26,748 nucleotides of DNA. It comes from CAYNJF01 sp964351745. GTDB taxonomy: Bacteria; Pseudomonadota; Gammaproteobacteria; Berkiellales; Berkiellaceae. Positions 1 to 7,416 of this stretch are shown one piece after another (position 1 is the stretch's first letter; each line of letters opens with the position of its first letter). The DNA lies in the NCBI GenBank assembly GCA_964351745.1, contig CAYGPI010000031.1, positions 1-26,748 on the forward strand, in the 5' to 3' direction. The notes below the pieces were generated by a model. It searched no databases and was not told the DNA's origin. It was given only the letters and a program-made list of their open reading frames with translations. Made by a program: the position numbers and the translations under genes.

Positions 1-1
1 A

Positions 2-115
2 AAGACTGGGCAAGATATCCCCATTAGTGCAAGAAGAGTTGTTACTTTTAAACCTGGCCAAAAGTTAAAAGCGAGAGTGGAAAACTTTAGTGGCGAGATC
101 CAAGAAGAGGACTGA
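2..115 (+). CDS. ihfA: Integration host factor alpha subunit, C-terminal end (5' truncated)
   Basis: Only the last 37 codons and the TGA stop are in the window. The visible protein reads KTGQDIPISARRVVTFKPGQ and continues KLKARVENFSGEIQEED. This is the conserved C-terminal strand-and-helix segment of the HU/IHF family, and the ITARRVVTF-type block followed by PGQKLKxRVEN is characteristic of IhfA rather than IhfB or HU. IHF is a heterodimer that bends DNA sharply at specific sites during recombination, replication initiation and transcription. In many gammaproteobacteria ihfA closes a pheS-pheT-ihfA cluster with a tRNA-Pro gene nearby, and the tRNA here starts 58 bp downstream. The N-terminal part and the promoter lie outside the window. 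Confidence 0.93.
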   Translation, partial: KTGQDIPISARRVVTFKPGQKLKARVENFSGEIQEED

Positions 116-173
116 TTTCTTCGGATAAAGATTTCTTTTAATAGGTAAATCCGTTAAAATTTGCAATCAAATT

Positions 174-250
174 CGGGGCGTAGCGCAGTCTGGTAGCGCA
201 CATGCATGGGGTGCATGGGGTCGGAGGTTCAAATCCTCCCGTCCCGACCA
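174..250 (+). tRNA. tRNA-Pro (anticodon GGG)
   Basis: A 77-nt cloverleaf folds by eye. The acceptor stem CGGGGCG pairs with CGTCCCG with one G-U pair. The D stem is GCGC/GCGC. The anticodon stem CATGC/GCATG encloses the loop ATGGGGT, so the anticodon is GGG (decodes CCC; CCU by wobble). The T arm is GGAGG-TTCAAAT-CCTCC. CCA is encoded at 248-250. It lies just after ihfA. tRNA-Pro genes at this position are common integration targets, which matters for the accessory-looking DNA downstream. Confidence 0.97.
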
Positions 251-689
251 AACAACCCTTTCAAAATAAACAGTTATGGGTTTACTGTTTTATCATCCTT
301 TCTTAAAATTTATTATGGGGACCAAATATAGGGACCTGCTCGCCTTAGCCACATCTAAGTTTCTCTAGATTATATTGAGAGGCTGTTGGAAAGCGTTGAC
401 CTGAAATTTTGATTATTGTCTCTGGATTGGCACTCCAAAGTCTACCACTACACTAAATAGGTGAATATACTCTTTCTTGCCGGTGGCTTCCTACATAATA
501 AAACCAGCAGTGGCGCTCTCTCAGCAAAACACGAATAAATTTTTTTAGCAGGAATTACTGCGATCTATATTAATTGGTGTGGTTGCACGGTACATCAAAC
601 AGAATACTCCTGAGAAAATGACCAACTAGAATATCTAGCCTGAACATGATAAGTTGAATAGATAACAAATCTGTTCTTTGAGGCATATC
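251..689. other. Gene-free stretch downstream of tRNA-Pro
   Basis: About 440 bp contains no convincing coding region on either strand. It holds the hairpin at 268-291 and two GGGACC copies (318-323 and 331-336) separated by 7 bp of AT-rich DNA. A short ATG-initiated frame (315-368, 17 codons) runs across the repeats and then stops. I saw no tRNA 3'-end duplication and no integrase. The last part must contain the promoter of the gene starting at 690, but no clear -35/-10 pair stands out. Confidence 0.5.
268..291 (+). terminator. Candidate terminator hairpin after tRNA-Pro
   Basis: The 7-bp stem AAACAGT (268-274) / ACTGTTT (284-290) has a 9-nt loop and is followed by a short pyrimidine-rich stretch (TATCATCCTTTCTT). 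The stem is AT-rich and the T-tract imperfect, so this is a plausible but weak intrinsic terminator for the tRNA transcript. Confidence 0.4.
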
Positions 690-2555
690 ATGGCGATACC
701 TGAGTTATCAGAAGCGGAAAAAGACAAAGCCAGGGAATTCCTTTCAAGAGAGCTTGGTGTTACCAATACAGCTATGAGCCGTGCCGAAAAGGCTCCAGAC
801 AGACCAACTTTAGCAGTAAATTTTAGCGAAAGAGCCCGATCTATCATTGAAACAGCAATCAATGGTAAGGGGGATAATTGTCCAGCTTACCCTGCATGGT
901 TAATTGAAAATAAGGATACTGTGATCGCGTGGCTTAATAGCGATAGAATGGATCCCAAAATTCAAAAGGAACTGATTCAATTACTCGGAAATGAAACCCT
1001 CAAAGAGCATGAAAATCTGCAATTACTCTTGGATAGTGTCAATTTAAAAACTCAAATGCAGCAGCCAACTACTCAGCAAGATAATGGGTTCGATGCCTAT
1101 ATGCGTGCGGAGAGAGCAAAAGAGCCCCAGTATTCTTTTTCGCGTGAAGAAAGTCACTTCAATAATGATGTTCTAGCCTGTTTTGATAAACATTACTGGT
1201 ATTCTTTAAACACGCGGTATCCCGGTATTAATGATATTGAAAATATATCTGAGCTAAACTTATTTATGGAGCTATTAAGTCGCTATGAAGGCCCATTTAA
1301 AAATAAACGAGGCGAAGATGTTGACAAAAATGAACTCTTCCAGCGTATGAAAAGTGGCATCGATGCAGTTGAAGCGATGATGCGAAAAGATTTTGGTTCA
1401 TTTTCTGTTGTCCTTCAAGAAACATTTGGGGAAGCAGAAGAGCAAAGTCGTGCATACCTTAGGCTGAGCAGCATCTTAGAAGCTCAGGAAAAGGACCTTG
1501 ATGCACTTATTGGCTCCTTTGAATTAATTGATAATTACAATATCGATGATGAATCAGAATTTTTTCGAAGATATACACAGTCTATATATTCTGGATTTGC
1601 ATCGGATATTATTCGTAAAGAATGTGGTGAAATCGAACATAAACTGCAAGATCTTTTGGTTCGCAAGTTTGAAGGTGAAGATGTAAATCAGAGTATCGAA
1701 ATTGAGTTGAGCAAATTGCATCTTTTGGGGCACTCATCTCAAATAGAGCGTCTAGTTGGTAGTACATATGCATGGATTCATGAGAAATCGCATAAATTAT
1801 TTAAAGAGGCATCAAACTCTTTAGATACTTTTAAACGGCTTAAAGAAGCTAATCAATCACTTCACGATGCCCCTAATGATCCGAATAATTGGCAAGATAG
1901 AATGGAAAAATTAAACGCTTATGAGGCTGAGTTAAAAGAATTAGATCGTCAATATTGGTCCTTGAAAAATGCTCTTAGTAAGAATGACAGTGTCTTACAT
2001 AACAAGGTCTTAGATATTGGAACTTTCCTGGAGACAGAAAAGAAATATATTGAAGATTCAAGACAAGCCTTAAGAAATAACTTTGAAGAAAAGTTAAAAG
2101 AAGCACTTGAGACGCAAAATGATAAAGGAGTAAAAATACTTCTAAAAGCAAAAGAACCCACTTTGACAGATGCACAGCTTGACAAATACACAGAATCTCT
2201 TTTTGCCATTGCAAATTTACGAAAAGAATTAGGGCAAAAATCCGAAAAATCTCCTAGAAATCCAAAGACCTGGGCACCTGGATATTCAAAAAAGAAATCA
2301 TCTCAGATGGAGCATGTCAAAGAAATACTGAATGATATTGTACGTGATATTTCTGAGATGGGAGTGGGAGTTAGTACTCATGATTCTCTTCAGGCTATAT
2401 TAGGCAACGTCGACGATACGCGATTCAGTAGTGACAACGTTGGTACAAAAGCAGGTGCTATGTTGTCGGGTATCTTTAAGCCAGATCATCAACAAGCTGC
2501 ACAACCTACCGATCAAAGTGAATTAAAGACTCCTACAAAAAAACCTGCTACTTAG
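690..2555 (+). CDS. Orphan 621-aa helical/coiled-coil protein of unknown function
   Basis: I do not recognise this protein. The ATG at 690 is chosen because GAGG at 680-683 gives a Shine-Dalgarno at good spacing; an in-frame TTG four codons upstream overlaps that site and is unlikely to be used. The product is 621 residues, hydrophilic and strongly helical, with no signal peptide or membrane segment. Roughly residues 370-525 are rich in charged heptad-like stretches (KLNAYEAELKELDRQ, then FLETEKKYIEDSRQALRNNF) and are probably coiled coil. The C-terminus is polar, low-complexity and Pro/Thr/Lys-rich (QPTDQSELKTPTKKPAT). It stands alone, after a tRNA and before a decayed stretch. Large soluble coiled-coil orphans like this are often secreted effectors in Legionellales, but nothing in the sequence proves secretion. 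Confidence 0.8.
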   Translation: MAIPELSEAEKDKAREFLSRELGVTNTAMSRAEKAPDRPTLAVNFSERARSIIETAINGKGDNCPAYPAWLIENKDTVIAWLNSDRMDPKIQKELIQLLGNETLKEHENLQLLLDSVNLKTQMQQPTTQQDNGFDAYMRAERAKEPQYSFSREESHFNNDVLACFDKHYWYSLNTRYPGINDIENISELNLFMELLSRYEGPFKNKRGEDVDKNELFQRMKSGIDAVEAMMRKDFGSFSVVLQETFGEAEEQSRAYLRLSSILEAQEKDLDALIGSFELIDNYNIDDESEFFRRYTQSIYSGFASDIIRKECGEIEHKLQDLLVRKFEGEDVNQSIEIELSKLHLLGHSSQIERLVGSTYAWIHEKSHKLFKEASNSLDTFKRLKEANQSLHDAPNDPNNWQDRMEKLNAYEAELKELDRQYWSLKNALSKNDSVLHNKVLDIGTFLETEKKYIEDSRQALRNNFEEKLKEALETQNDKGVKILLKAKEPTLTDAQLDKYTESLFAIANLRKELGQKSEKSPRNPKTWAPGYSKKKSSQMEHVKEILNDIVRDISEMGVGVSTHDSLQAILGNVDDTRFSSDNVGTKAGAMLSGIFKPDHQQAAQPTDQSELKTPTKKPAT

Positions 2556-3046
2556 ATATAAAAAACTGCCCAGATGGCGTATGCATAAATCTTGGATCGC
2601 CCTGAATCCTCAAAGATGAAACCATATTGATGAGGACTGAATCGCTTAGATGTCTAATGGTTAGCAACGTTCCATTTGGCCTTTTAACTTCAATGCAGTC
2701 ATGGAATGCTTAATAGCTTGTAACCAAATCCGATTGGGAATACGACAAGACTTTTCTCTAGTACCATGCCAGTGCTTAATTTCTAAGCGTACAGTTTTAA
2801 GGGTAGTATAGGCCATGTATATCATTATGGATAAACAATTTATGACAGGCTTAGGGGACGCTAGACATGCTTCTCGGAAGGAGACGTAACTCTCTATATG
2901 CTCATGAGTTGGCTTTACGACGATTGATAGGCTGTTTCTCAATCACACATTTTATTGTTAATAGAAAGGATTGTGGCGAGCAATTGGTTCGTGATTTTCT
3001 GACAGAGGCGGACAGGTGGAGTGATGTCCTTTACGGGCTAAATTAC
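2556..3046. other. Gene-poor, probably decayed stretch
   Basis: Around 490 bp lacks a convincing gene. Both strands hold short frames (minus 2942-2661 from a TTG codon; plus 2867-3085) without homology I recognise, without good ribosome binding sites, and overlapping each other. A purine-rich AAGGAGA at 2879-2885 has no well-placed start codon. The minus-strand frame has a basic stretch that could be a remnant of a DNA-binding or transposase-like protein, but I cannot support an assignment. Confidence 0.4.
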
Positions 3047-3532
3047 TTAAGAATAATCTGTGGATATGTTGTTTGTATCTTGTGAGCGACCTGTAGATAC
3101 TTTATATTGGTAGTAATTAACTAAGCTTAATATTTTTGGTGCACTGAAGGGTGCACAAATAAAAGAATTCATGCCTGAGCACACGCACTCTGCTATCATC
3201 AAAGTTGCAGTGCAATCTATGAGCCCAATAATAGGAATCTGTGCCCAAGCTGAATCACTGGATCGAATTTGTTTGGTGATTTCAGTTGCTAAGACCTTTG
3301 GCATTGTGTGACTTAGAATGCATAAATCAAATGAATGTTGAGTTAATGATTCAATCGCTGTTTGGCCACTGCTGACTACATGGACTTTATGGTGTGTTGA
3401 TGCAATGATACTAGTCATGAGTATCTCTTGAAGTCTTGAGTTCACGCCTAATAGGATGTTCAATGTAGGGATTTTAATAGGCTCCATTTTGTTGATTGGA
3501 GTCCAATTGATTTGACCTGTTATTTTGTCCAT
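3047..3532 (-). CDS. Degenerate receiver-domain protein (pseudo-receiver)
   Basis: The 161-residue protein has one CheY-like receiver fold from about residue 24 to 142 and nothing else. Family landmarks align well: ILLGVNSRLQ (beta1), VVSSGQTAIESL (helix 2), FDLCILSHTMPKV (beta3 and loop), IPIIGLID (beta4) and CSGMNSFICAPFSAPKIL (beta5/helix 5). Every phosphotransfer residue is changed: the beta1 acidic pair is replaced around G29-V30-N31, the phospho-acceptor Asp is S74, the switch Thr/Ser is I105, and the Lys before Pro is A127. Phosphorylation is therefore not expected; such folds usually act through protein-protein contacts. AAGG about 9 bp upstream supports the ATG at 3532; an internal Met16 has no such site. 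It is divergent from the solute-binding protein gene, 109 bp away. Confidence 0.82.
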   Translation of the reverse strand: MDKITGQINWTPINKMEPIKIPTLNILLGVNSRLQEILMTSIIASTHHKVHVVSSGQTAIESLTQHSFDLCILSHTMPKVLATEITKQIRSSDSAWAQIPIIGLIDCTATLMIAECVCSGMNSFICAPFSAPKILSLVNYYQYKVSTGRSQDTNNISTDYS

Positions 3533-3641
3533 AACTTGGACCTTTGCTATTCCTTTATTTAATTAGAAGTATAGCTAAAGGTTTCAATGTTATAAAACTT
3601 AGCTATCATAAGATGAGAAAGATTTTAAGGGAAGATTATCC

Positions 3642-4418
3642 ATGTCACGCCAAGGTTTTTTTATTCATTTTTCAATTTTATTTTTATTGTTATTCATTCA
3701 TGGCCCCTCTAAGGCTGAGCCCTTGCAGTGCAAGAAAGTTGTCATTTCCGGCGAACCAGGTTGGCCACCTTATTCTTACATGAAAGAAGGGCATTTGACT
3801 GGTGCTAGTGTTGATTTGGCAAGACGTTTATTTCACGAACTCAATATTCCAGTTGAAGTAAGAGCCATTTCTGATCAAAGAGAGCTTGAGCATCAATTGA
3901 GACGTGGTCATGTTGATCTTTTAGTTGCCACATATGATCTGCCTAAATATGAAAAAATAGCTAGACTTGTTCTTCCTCATTATTTTGCTGATAGCTTAGG
4001 TATCATTGTGCCATCTGGCGAATATTTCCAGTTTTCTGATTGGCATGATCTTATGGGTCGTATTGGAGTCACACCATCTAATAATCAATTAGGTCGAGAA
4101 TTCACAAGATTTGCGGAGAAAAACTTAAATATTACCTCGATAGGAAATCTTCGATATGATTTTAGGAAGTTAAATCGCGGAGAGTATGAATACATTGTCG
4201 GCAGTGCACAATTACTTGCTGCTGGCATTAATTGGTATGGTAATGACAGTGTAGAATTCTTACCAATGCTTGTGGGTGCCGAAGATGTTTATATGGGCTT
4301 TTCTCATGCTTCACCTTGCAAGGGTTATACAGCCTATTTTAGAACACGATTAGCTGAGTTAAGTGAAAATCAAACCATTCATACTTTGATGAATGCTCAT
4401 ATTAATAGTGAGATATGA
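3642..4418 (+). CDS. Periplasmic family-3 solute-binding protein
   Basis: The 258-residue protein begins with a signal peptide: a hydrophobic core at about residues 8-20 and likely cleavage after SKA at residue 25. The mature protein opens with VVISGEPGWPPYSYMKEGHL and then TGASVDLARRLFHELNIPVE, the classic first lobe of SBP_bac_3 (amino-acid-type) binding proteins. Later stretches (RGHVDLLVATYDLPKYEKIA and then FADSLGIIVP) fit the ligand-cleft region. It has Cys30 and a Cys near the C-terminus (HASPCKGY), possibly a disulfide. No permease or ATPase gene is adjacent, so it may be an orphan binding protein or sensor partner rather than part of an ABC importer. The start has AAGGGAAG upstream. 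The ligand cannot be predicted. Confidence 0.85.
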   Translation: MSRQGFFIHFSILFLLLFIHGPSKAEPLQCKKVVISGEPGWPPYSYMKEGHLTGASVDLARRLFHELNIPVEVRAISDQRELEHQLRRGHVDLLVATYDLPKYEKIARLVLPHYFADSLGIIVPSGEYFQFSDWHDLMGRIGVTPSNNQLGREFTRFAEKNLNITSIGNLRYDFRKLNRGEYEYIVGSAQLLAAGINWYGNDSVEFLPMLVGAEDVYMGFSHASPCKGYTAYFRTRLAELSENQTIHTLMNAHINSEI

Positions 4419-4480
4419 TTTTAATCACTTCGAATATTTGATTGCATGAATAGCTTTCTGGCATAGTAGTCTCATGATTA

Positions 4481-4503
4481 CAACGTTTTATAAATAAGCG
4501 TTG
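4481..4503 (+). terminator. Hairpin after the solute-binding protein gene
   Basis: CAACGTTT (4481-4488) pairs with AAGCGTTG (4496-4503), including one G-U pair, around a 7-nt AT loop. It lies about 60 bp past the stop codon. There is no U-tract, so an intrinsic terminator is only a possibility. Confidence 0.3.
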
Positions 4504-4532
4504 CCGTACTGGGTGCAAGGAAGCTATCAGCT

Positions 4533-5867
4533 ATGGGAAGTCGCATACCTAAGGCCATTGAGCCACATTTTAATTCTATTATCAGTCATGCCAACTCTCA
4601 TGCTTGGCTAGTTCAATTTTACCATGATTATATTCGTGGATCAGTTAGACGCGCTATAGAGCATGATTTGTTTGAATCTGAACTCTTTAGAGAGTCTTAC
4701 CCTTATGCAACGTCCCTAGATAAATTGTATGTCTTAAAAGATTTTTTTGATAGCCATAAAAAGAGCAAAAAGTTATATGTCCCACTTAAAGCCATTTTTA
4801 AAGATATATCTGCGATACATAAGCAGTTGCAAGATGCATGGTTTAAAGCTATGGTGTCGCACCCTATAAATCTAGCTGACGGACTACCTTCTTATACCCC
4901 CGAGGTTTTACATGAAGTGATGACGCGCGAGATCATCCTATATATGAAGCGAGATATTGATGAGTGCAAAGAGGGGCACCAAGGGTATCCCCCAAGATCT
5001 CTAGAAAAGATTAGTCATTGGGTTACAAAAGAGCTTCAGCATTTAGGGCCAGTATCAAGCTTTTTGCCGTTAGACAATGCTCGATTTAAGAAAATTCATG
5101 ATCCTTCCCATCAAGAGCTAGATGCCGGCGCTCTTTTAGGTGATTTATGGTATTTCGCAAATGGAACTCACCGTACGCCGTTGTTTCTTCAATATGAATT
5201 GCTGGCTATAAAATCTATTTTAAGTTCCTTTAAAGATATCACTTATGCCTTATCTTTAGGTGGAGATAAGTTCACAAAAAATATTCTGATAGGTCTCCCT
5301 ATAGCTTGTGTTCGATTTGGATTGTCTCTTGTCAATTTAATGTTTGCTCCGTATCGATTAGCAAGAACGATGGTTAATGAATTGACAGAGCTATGCAAAC
5401 TGAGTGTTTATACAATGGCACAGAAATTAGGATATCAGGCGACGGGTGATTTCTCAAAAGGGATGTCGATTGCTTTAGAATGGGGCTGCTATATTGGGCT
5501 TCTTTGGGCATTTAGCTTGCCTTTGCTGCCTAATCCATTGGCTTGGATGCCTGTTATATCAGAAGTGGTCTTAGGCTTCAGCATGGCGGCTTTTGCTATT
5601 CTCTCAGCCCTGGGCGCTTGCGCATTGTCTTTAACTGATGATTTAACCCATAATCCTCTATATTTGTTGCAGCAATCTGTGGAAAAGGTTGAGTTTCATT
5701 TTGAAAAGGGAATCAAAGCAGTTGACGAAGCTCACCAAAAAATTTTTCATGAGTCTGTTAAACCAAGTCTAACACCTCAGTTTAGTCGCCAGAGACGTGA
5801 GCAGGCCCAGTCTCAAGAAGAGGCGCCATATCAATCCCCTTTAAATAGATTTCACTCTTTAAGATAG
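4533..5867 (+). CDS. Orphan 444-aa protein with hydrophobic C-terminal half
   Basis: I do not recognise this family. The ATG at 4533 follows AAGGAAG at 4517-4523. The N-terminal half (about 1-245) is helical, soluble and rich in aromatic and charged residues. Hydrophobic segments follow at about 250-273, 312-333 and 339-367, so the protein probably inserts in a membrane through two or three helices. The tail (about 370-444) is hydrophilic and ends in a Gln/Glu/Arg-rich stretch (RQRREQAQSQEEAPYQSP). There is no N-terminal signal peptide. A soluble N-terminus, an internal membrane hairpin and a polar tail containing an EE pair resemble some membrane-targeted secreted effectors of intracellular bacteria; this is inference from architecture only. 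A strong hairpin starts at its stop codon. Confidence 0.78.
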   Translation: MGSRIPKAIEPHFNSIISHANSHAWLVQFYHDYIRGSVRRAIEHDLFESELFRESYPYATSLDKLYVLKDFFDSHKKSKKLYVPLKAIFKDISAIHKQLQDAWFKAMVSHPINLADGLPSYTPEVLHEVMTREIILYMKRDIDECKEGHQGYPPRSLEKISHWVTKELQHLGPVSSFLPLDNARFKKIHDPSHQELDAGALLGDLWYFANGTHRTPLFLQYELLAIKSILSSFKDITYALSLGGDKFTKNILIGLPIACVRFGLSLVNLMFAPYRLARTMVNELTELCKLSVYTMAQKLGYQATGDFSKGMSIALEWGCYIGLLWAFSLPLLPNPLAWMPVISEVVLGFSMAAFAILSALGACALSLTDDLTHNPLYLLQQSVEKVEFHFEKGIKAVDEAHQKIFHESVKPSLTPQFSRQRREQAQSQEEAPYQSPLNRFHSLR

Positions 5868-5891
5868 GTCTTTATGAACATAAAGATCTAT
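5864..5891 (+). terminator. Strong intercistronic hairpin at the stop codon
   Basis: A 12-bp stem, ATAGGTCTTTAT (5864-5875) with ATAAAGATCTAT (5880-5891), has a single G-U pair and a GAAC tetraloop. It begins on the TAG stop of the upstream gene. It is followed by AATTAACTGG rather than a T-run, so it could be an mRNA-stabilising or attenuating hairpin between the two genes instead of a terminator. Confidence 0.5.
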
Positions 5892-5921
5892 AATTAACTG
5901 GATGCTCATCTCGGGATTGCT

Positions 5922-7412
5922 ATGCTGTTTTTATTACCTATTCATGAAAAAATATCGCTTGCTAGACTTCCGGTTGCCACGGTTCTTATAAGCTTGGCTC
6001 TTTGTTTGACTTTCATTTTTTTTCAACTGGATGATAAAACAGTTCGAGAGGAGGCTAAGAAGTTATACTATGATAAAGGGATTGATAAGATTGAATTGCC
6101 TCAATATATTCGTTTTGCTAGAAGACATATGCATGTGGATGTGTACTACAAAATCATTGAGGGGCTACGTCATGACGTTGTCAAGACTGAAGAGCTATAT
6201 TGGGCACAACATTCAGATCCTATTTTTCAAGGGGAGCTAGCCAAAGGTAATATTATTAATGAGACCCATCCCAAATATCGGGAGTGGCGAAAGTTACGAA
6301 GAGAATATGAATTTTTACTATCTAAAGATCACGCTTTTTCATATGGCTTTAAAAGCGCGCAGCCATCCTTGCTCGACTTGGGACGAAGTTTCTTTCTTCA
6401 TGGTAGTTGGCAACATTTATTAGGCAACGTCATCTTTCTATTCTTCGTTGGTATGAATTTAGAAATTCTGATTGGCAGCTTTGTTTTTGTTCTTTCTTTG
6501 GCTGTTATTCATACTATGACCGTCTGTGTTTTTGGTTACCTATACCCGTTTTCTTTAATTCCTTTGATAGGAGCAAGTGGTGGTATTGCAGGGTTATTGG
6601 GGATCCATGCTTTAATGTACCGATTCAAAAAAATAGATTTCTTTGTGAATATTCTGTTTTATTTCAATACTTTGAAGTTGCCAGGTATGATAGTTATTCC
6701 TTTATGGCTGGGCTGGGAATTGTTAGAATATTATTTGCATCCCGTATCATCCCAGTCGTATAGTTCTCACCTGAGTGGATTTGTAACAGGTCTTTTAATC
6801 GGTGCACTCCTATATCGCATGAAATATGGTTCTCAAGGTCAATCATCGAAAGGGCAGGAGAGAAAATTTTTAGATTTCCAGTCTCAATATAATCGTGCCT
6901 TGGATCATCTTTCGGAGTTGAATTTCCCTCAAGCTAAAAGGATATTATTTGAATTACACGAAAACTATCCACAAAATCAAGAAGTTCTTTTTAATCTTTT
7001 TAATGTTACAAAAATAGAGCCTTCAAGTGACGATTATCATCTTGTGATAGGAAAAATATTGTCTTTAAAAGATAACAGTAAAGCTTGCGTCAGCATGACA
7101 AATATTATTTTTAAAAACTACATTAAAAACGCTGAGCCTTCAATACGATTTGATCCCAATGTTTTTCTTAATGTTTTACATAAATTCAGGCGTTATGGAT
7201 ATTTAGACGACGCTGAGAAGATACTTAAAATCTTTGTTCAATTTAACAAGTCAGGAAAGTTAGACGAGATGATAGCTAGAGAGCAGCTTCAATTAGTTCG
7301 CTCATTTATGAATAAGAATGATACAGTGAAAGCTAAACGAATCCTTGATTGGTGTTGGCAGCTATACCCTCAAACAGCTTCAGCCAAGGAAGCCAAACGA
7401 ATTTCATTGTAG
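5922..7412 (+). CDS. Rhomboid intramembrane serine protease with TPR-like C-terminal domain
   Basis: The 496-residue protein has a first membrane helix at about 17-36, a soluble insert of about 110 residues, then the rhomboid core (about 150-302). The signatures are intact: H165-x3-N169 (HLLGN, oxyanion-hole motif), the nucleophile S219 in GASGG, and H283 in SSHLSGFVTG. It should therefore be catalytically active, cleaving transmembrane substrates in the inner membrane. Residues about 315-496 form a helical repeat tail resembling TPRs (FPQAKRILFELHENYP, later DTVKAKRILDWCWQLYP), probably a cytoplasmic docking domain. The ATG at 5922 has TCGGGA upstream. Its stop is only 4 bp from the stop of the convergent membrane-TPR gene. 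The long insert between helices 1 and 2 is larger than in GlpG-type rhomboids. Confidence 0.9.
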   Translation: MLFLLPIHEKISLARLPVATVLISLALCLTFIFFQLDDKTVREEAKKLYYDKGIDKIELPQYIRFARRHMHVDVYYKIIEGLRHDVVKTEELYWAQHSDPIFQGELAKGNIINETHPKYREWRKLRREYEFLLSKDHAFSYGFKSAQPSLLDLGRSFFLHGSWQHLLGNVIFLFFVGMNLEILIGSFVFVLSLAVIHTMTVCVFGYLYPFSLIPLIGASGGIAGLLGIHALMYRFKKIDFFVNILFYFNTLKLPGMIVIPLWLGWELLEYYLHPVSSQSYSSHLSGFVTGLLIGALLYRMKYGSQGQSSKGQERKFLDFQSQYNRALDHLSELNFPQAKRILFELHENYPQNQEVLFNLFNVTKIEPSSDDYHLVIGKILSLKDNSKACVSMTNIIFKNYIKNAEPSIRFDPNVFLNVLHKFRRYGYLDDAEKILKIFVQFNKSGKLDEMIAREQLQLVRSFMNKNDTVKAKRILDWCWQLYPQTASAKEAKRISL

Positions 7413-7416
7413 TCAG

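Noticed and set aside
2661..2942. Minus-strand frame that could encode a basic 93-residue protein
   Set aside because: It starts at TTG, has no ribosome binding site or recognisable family, and conflicts with another weak frame on the opposite strand.
3544..3783. Plus-strand frame overlapping the start of the solute-binding protein gene
   Set aside because: It is an out-of-frame shadow; the overlapping frame encodes a clear signal peptide and binding-protein domain.
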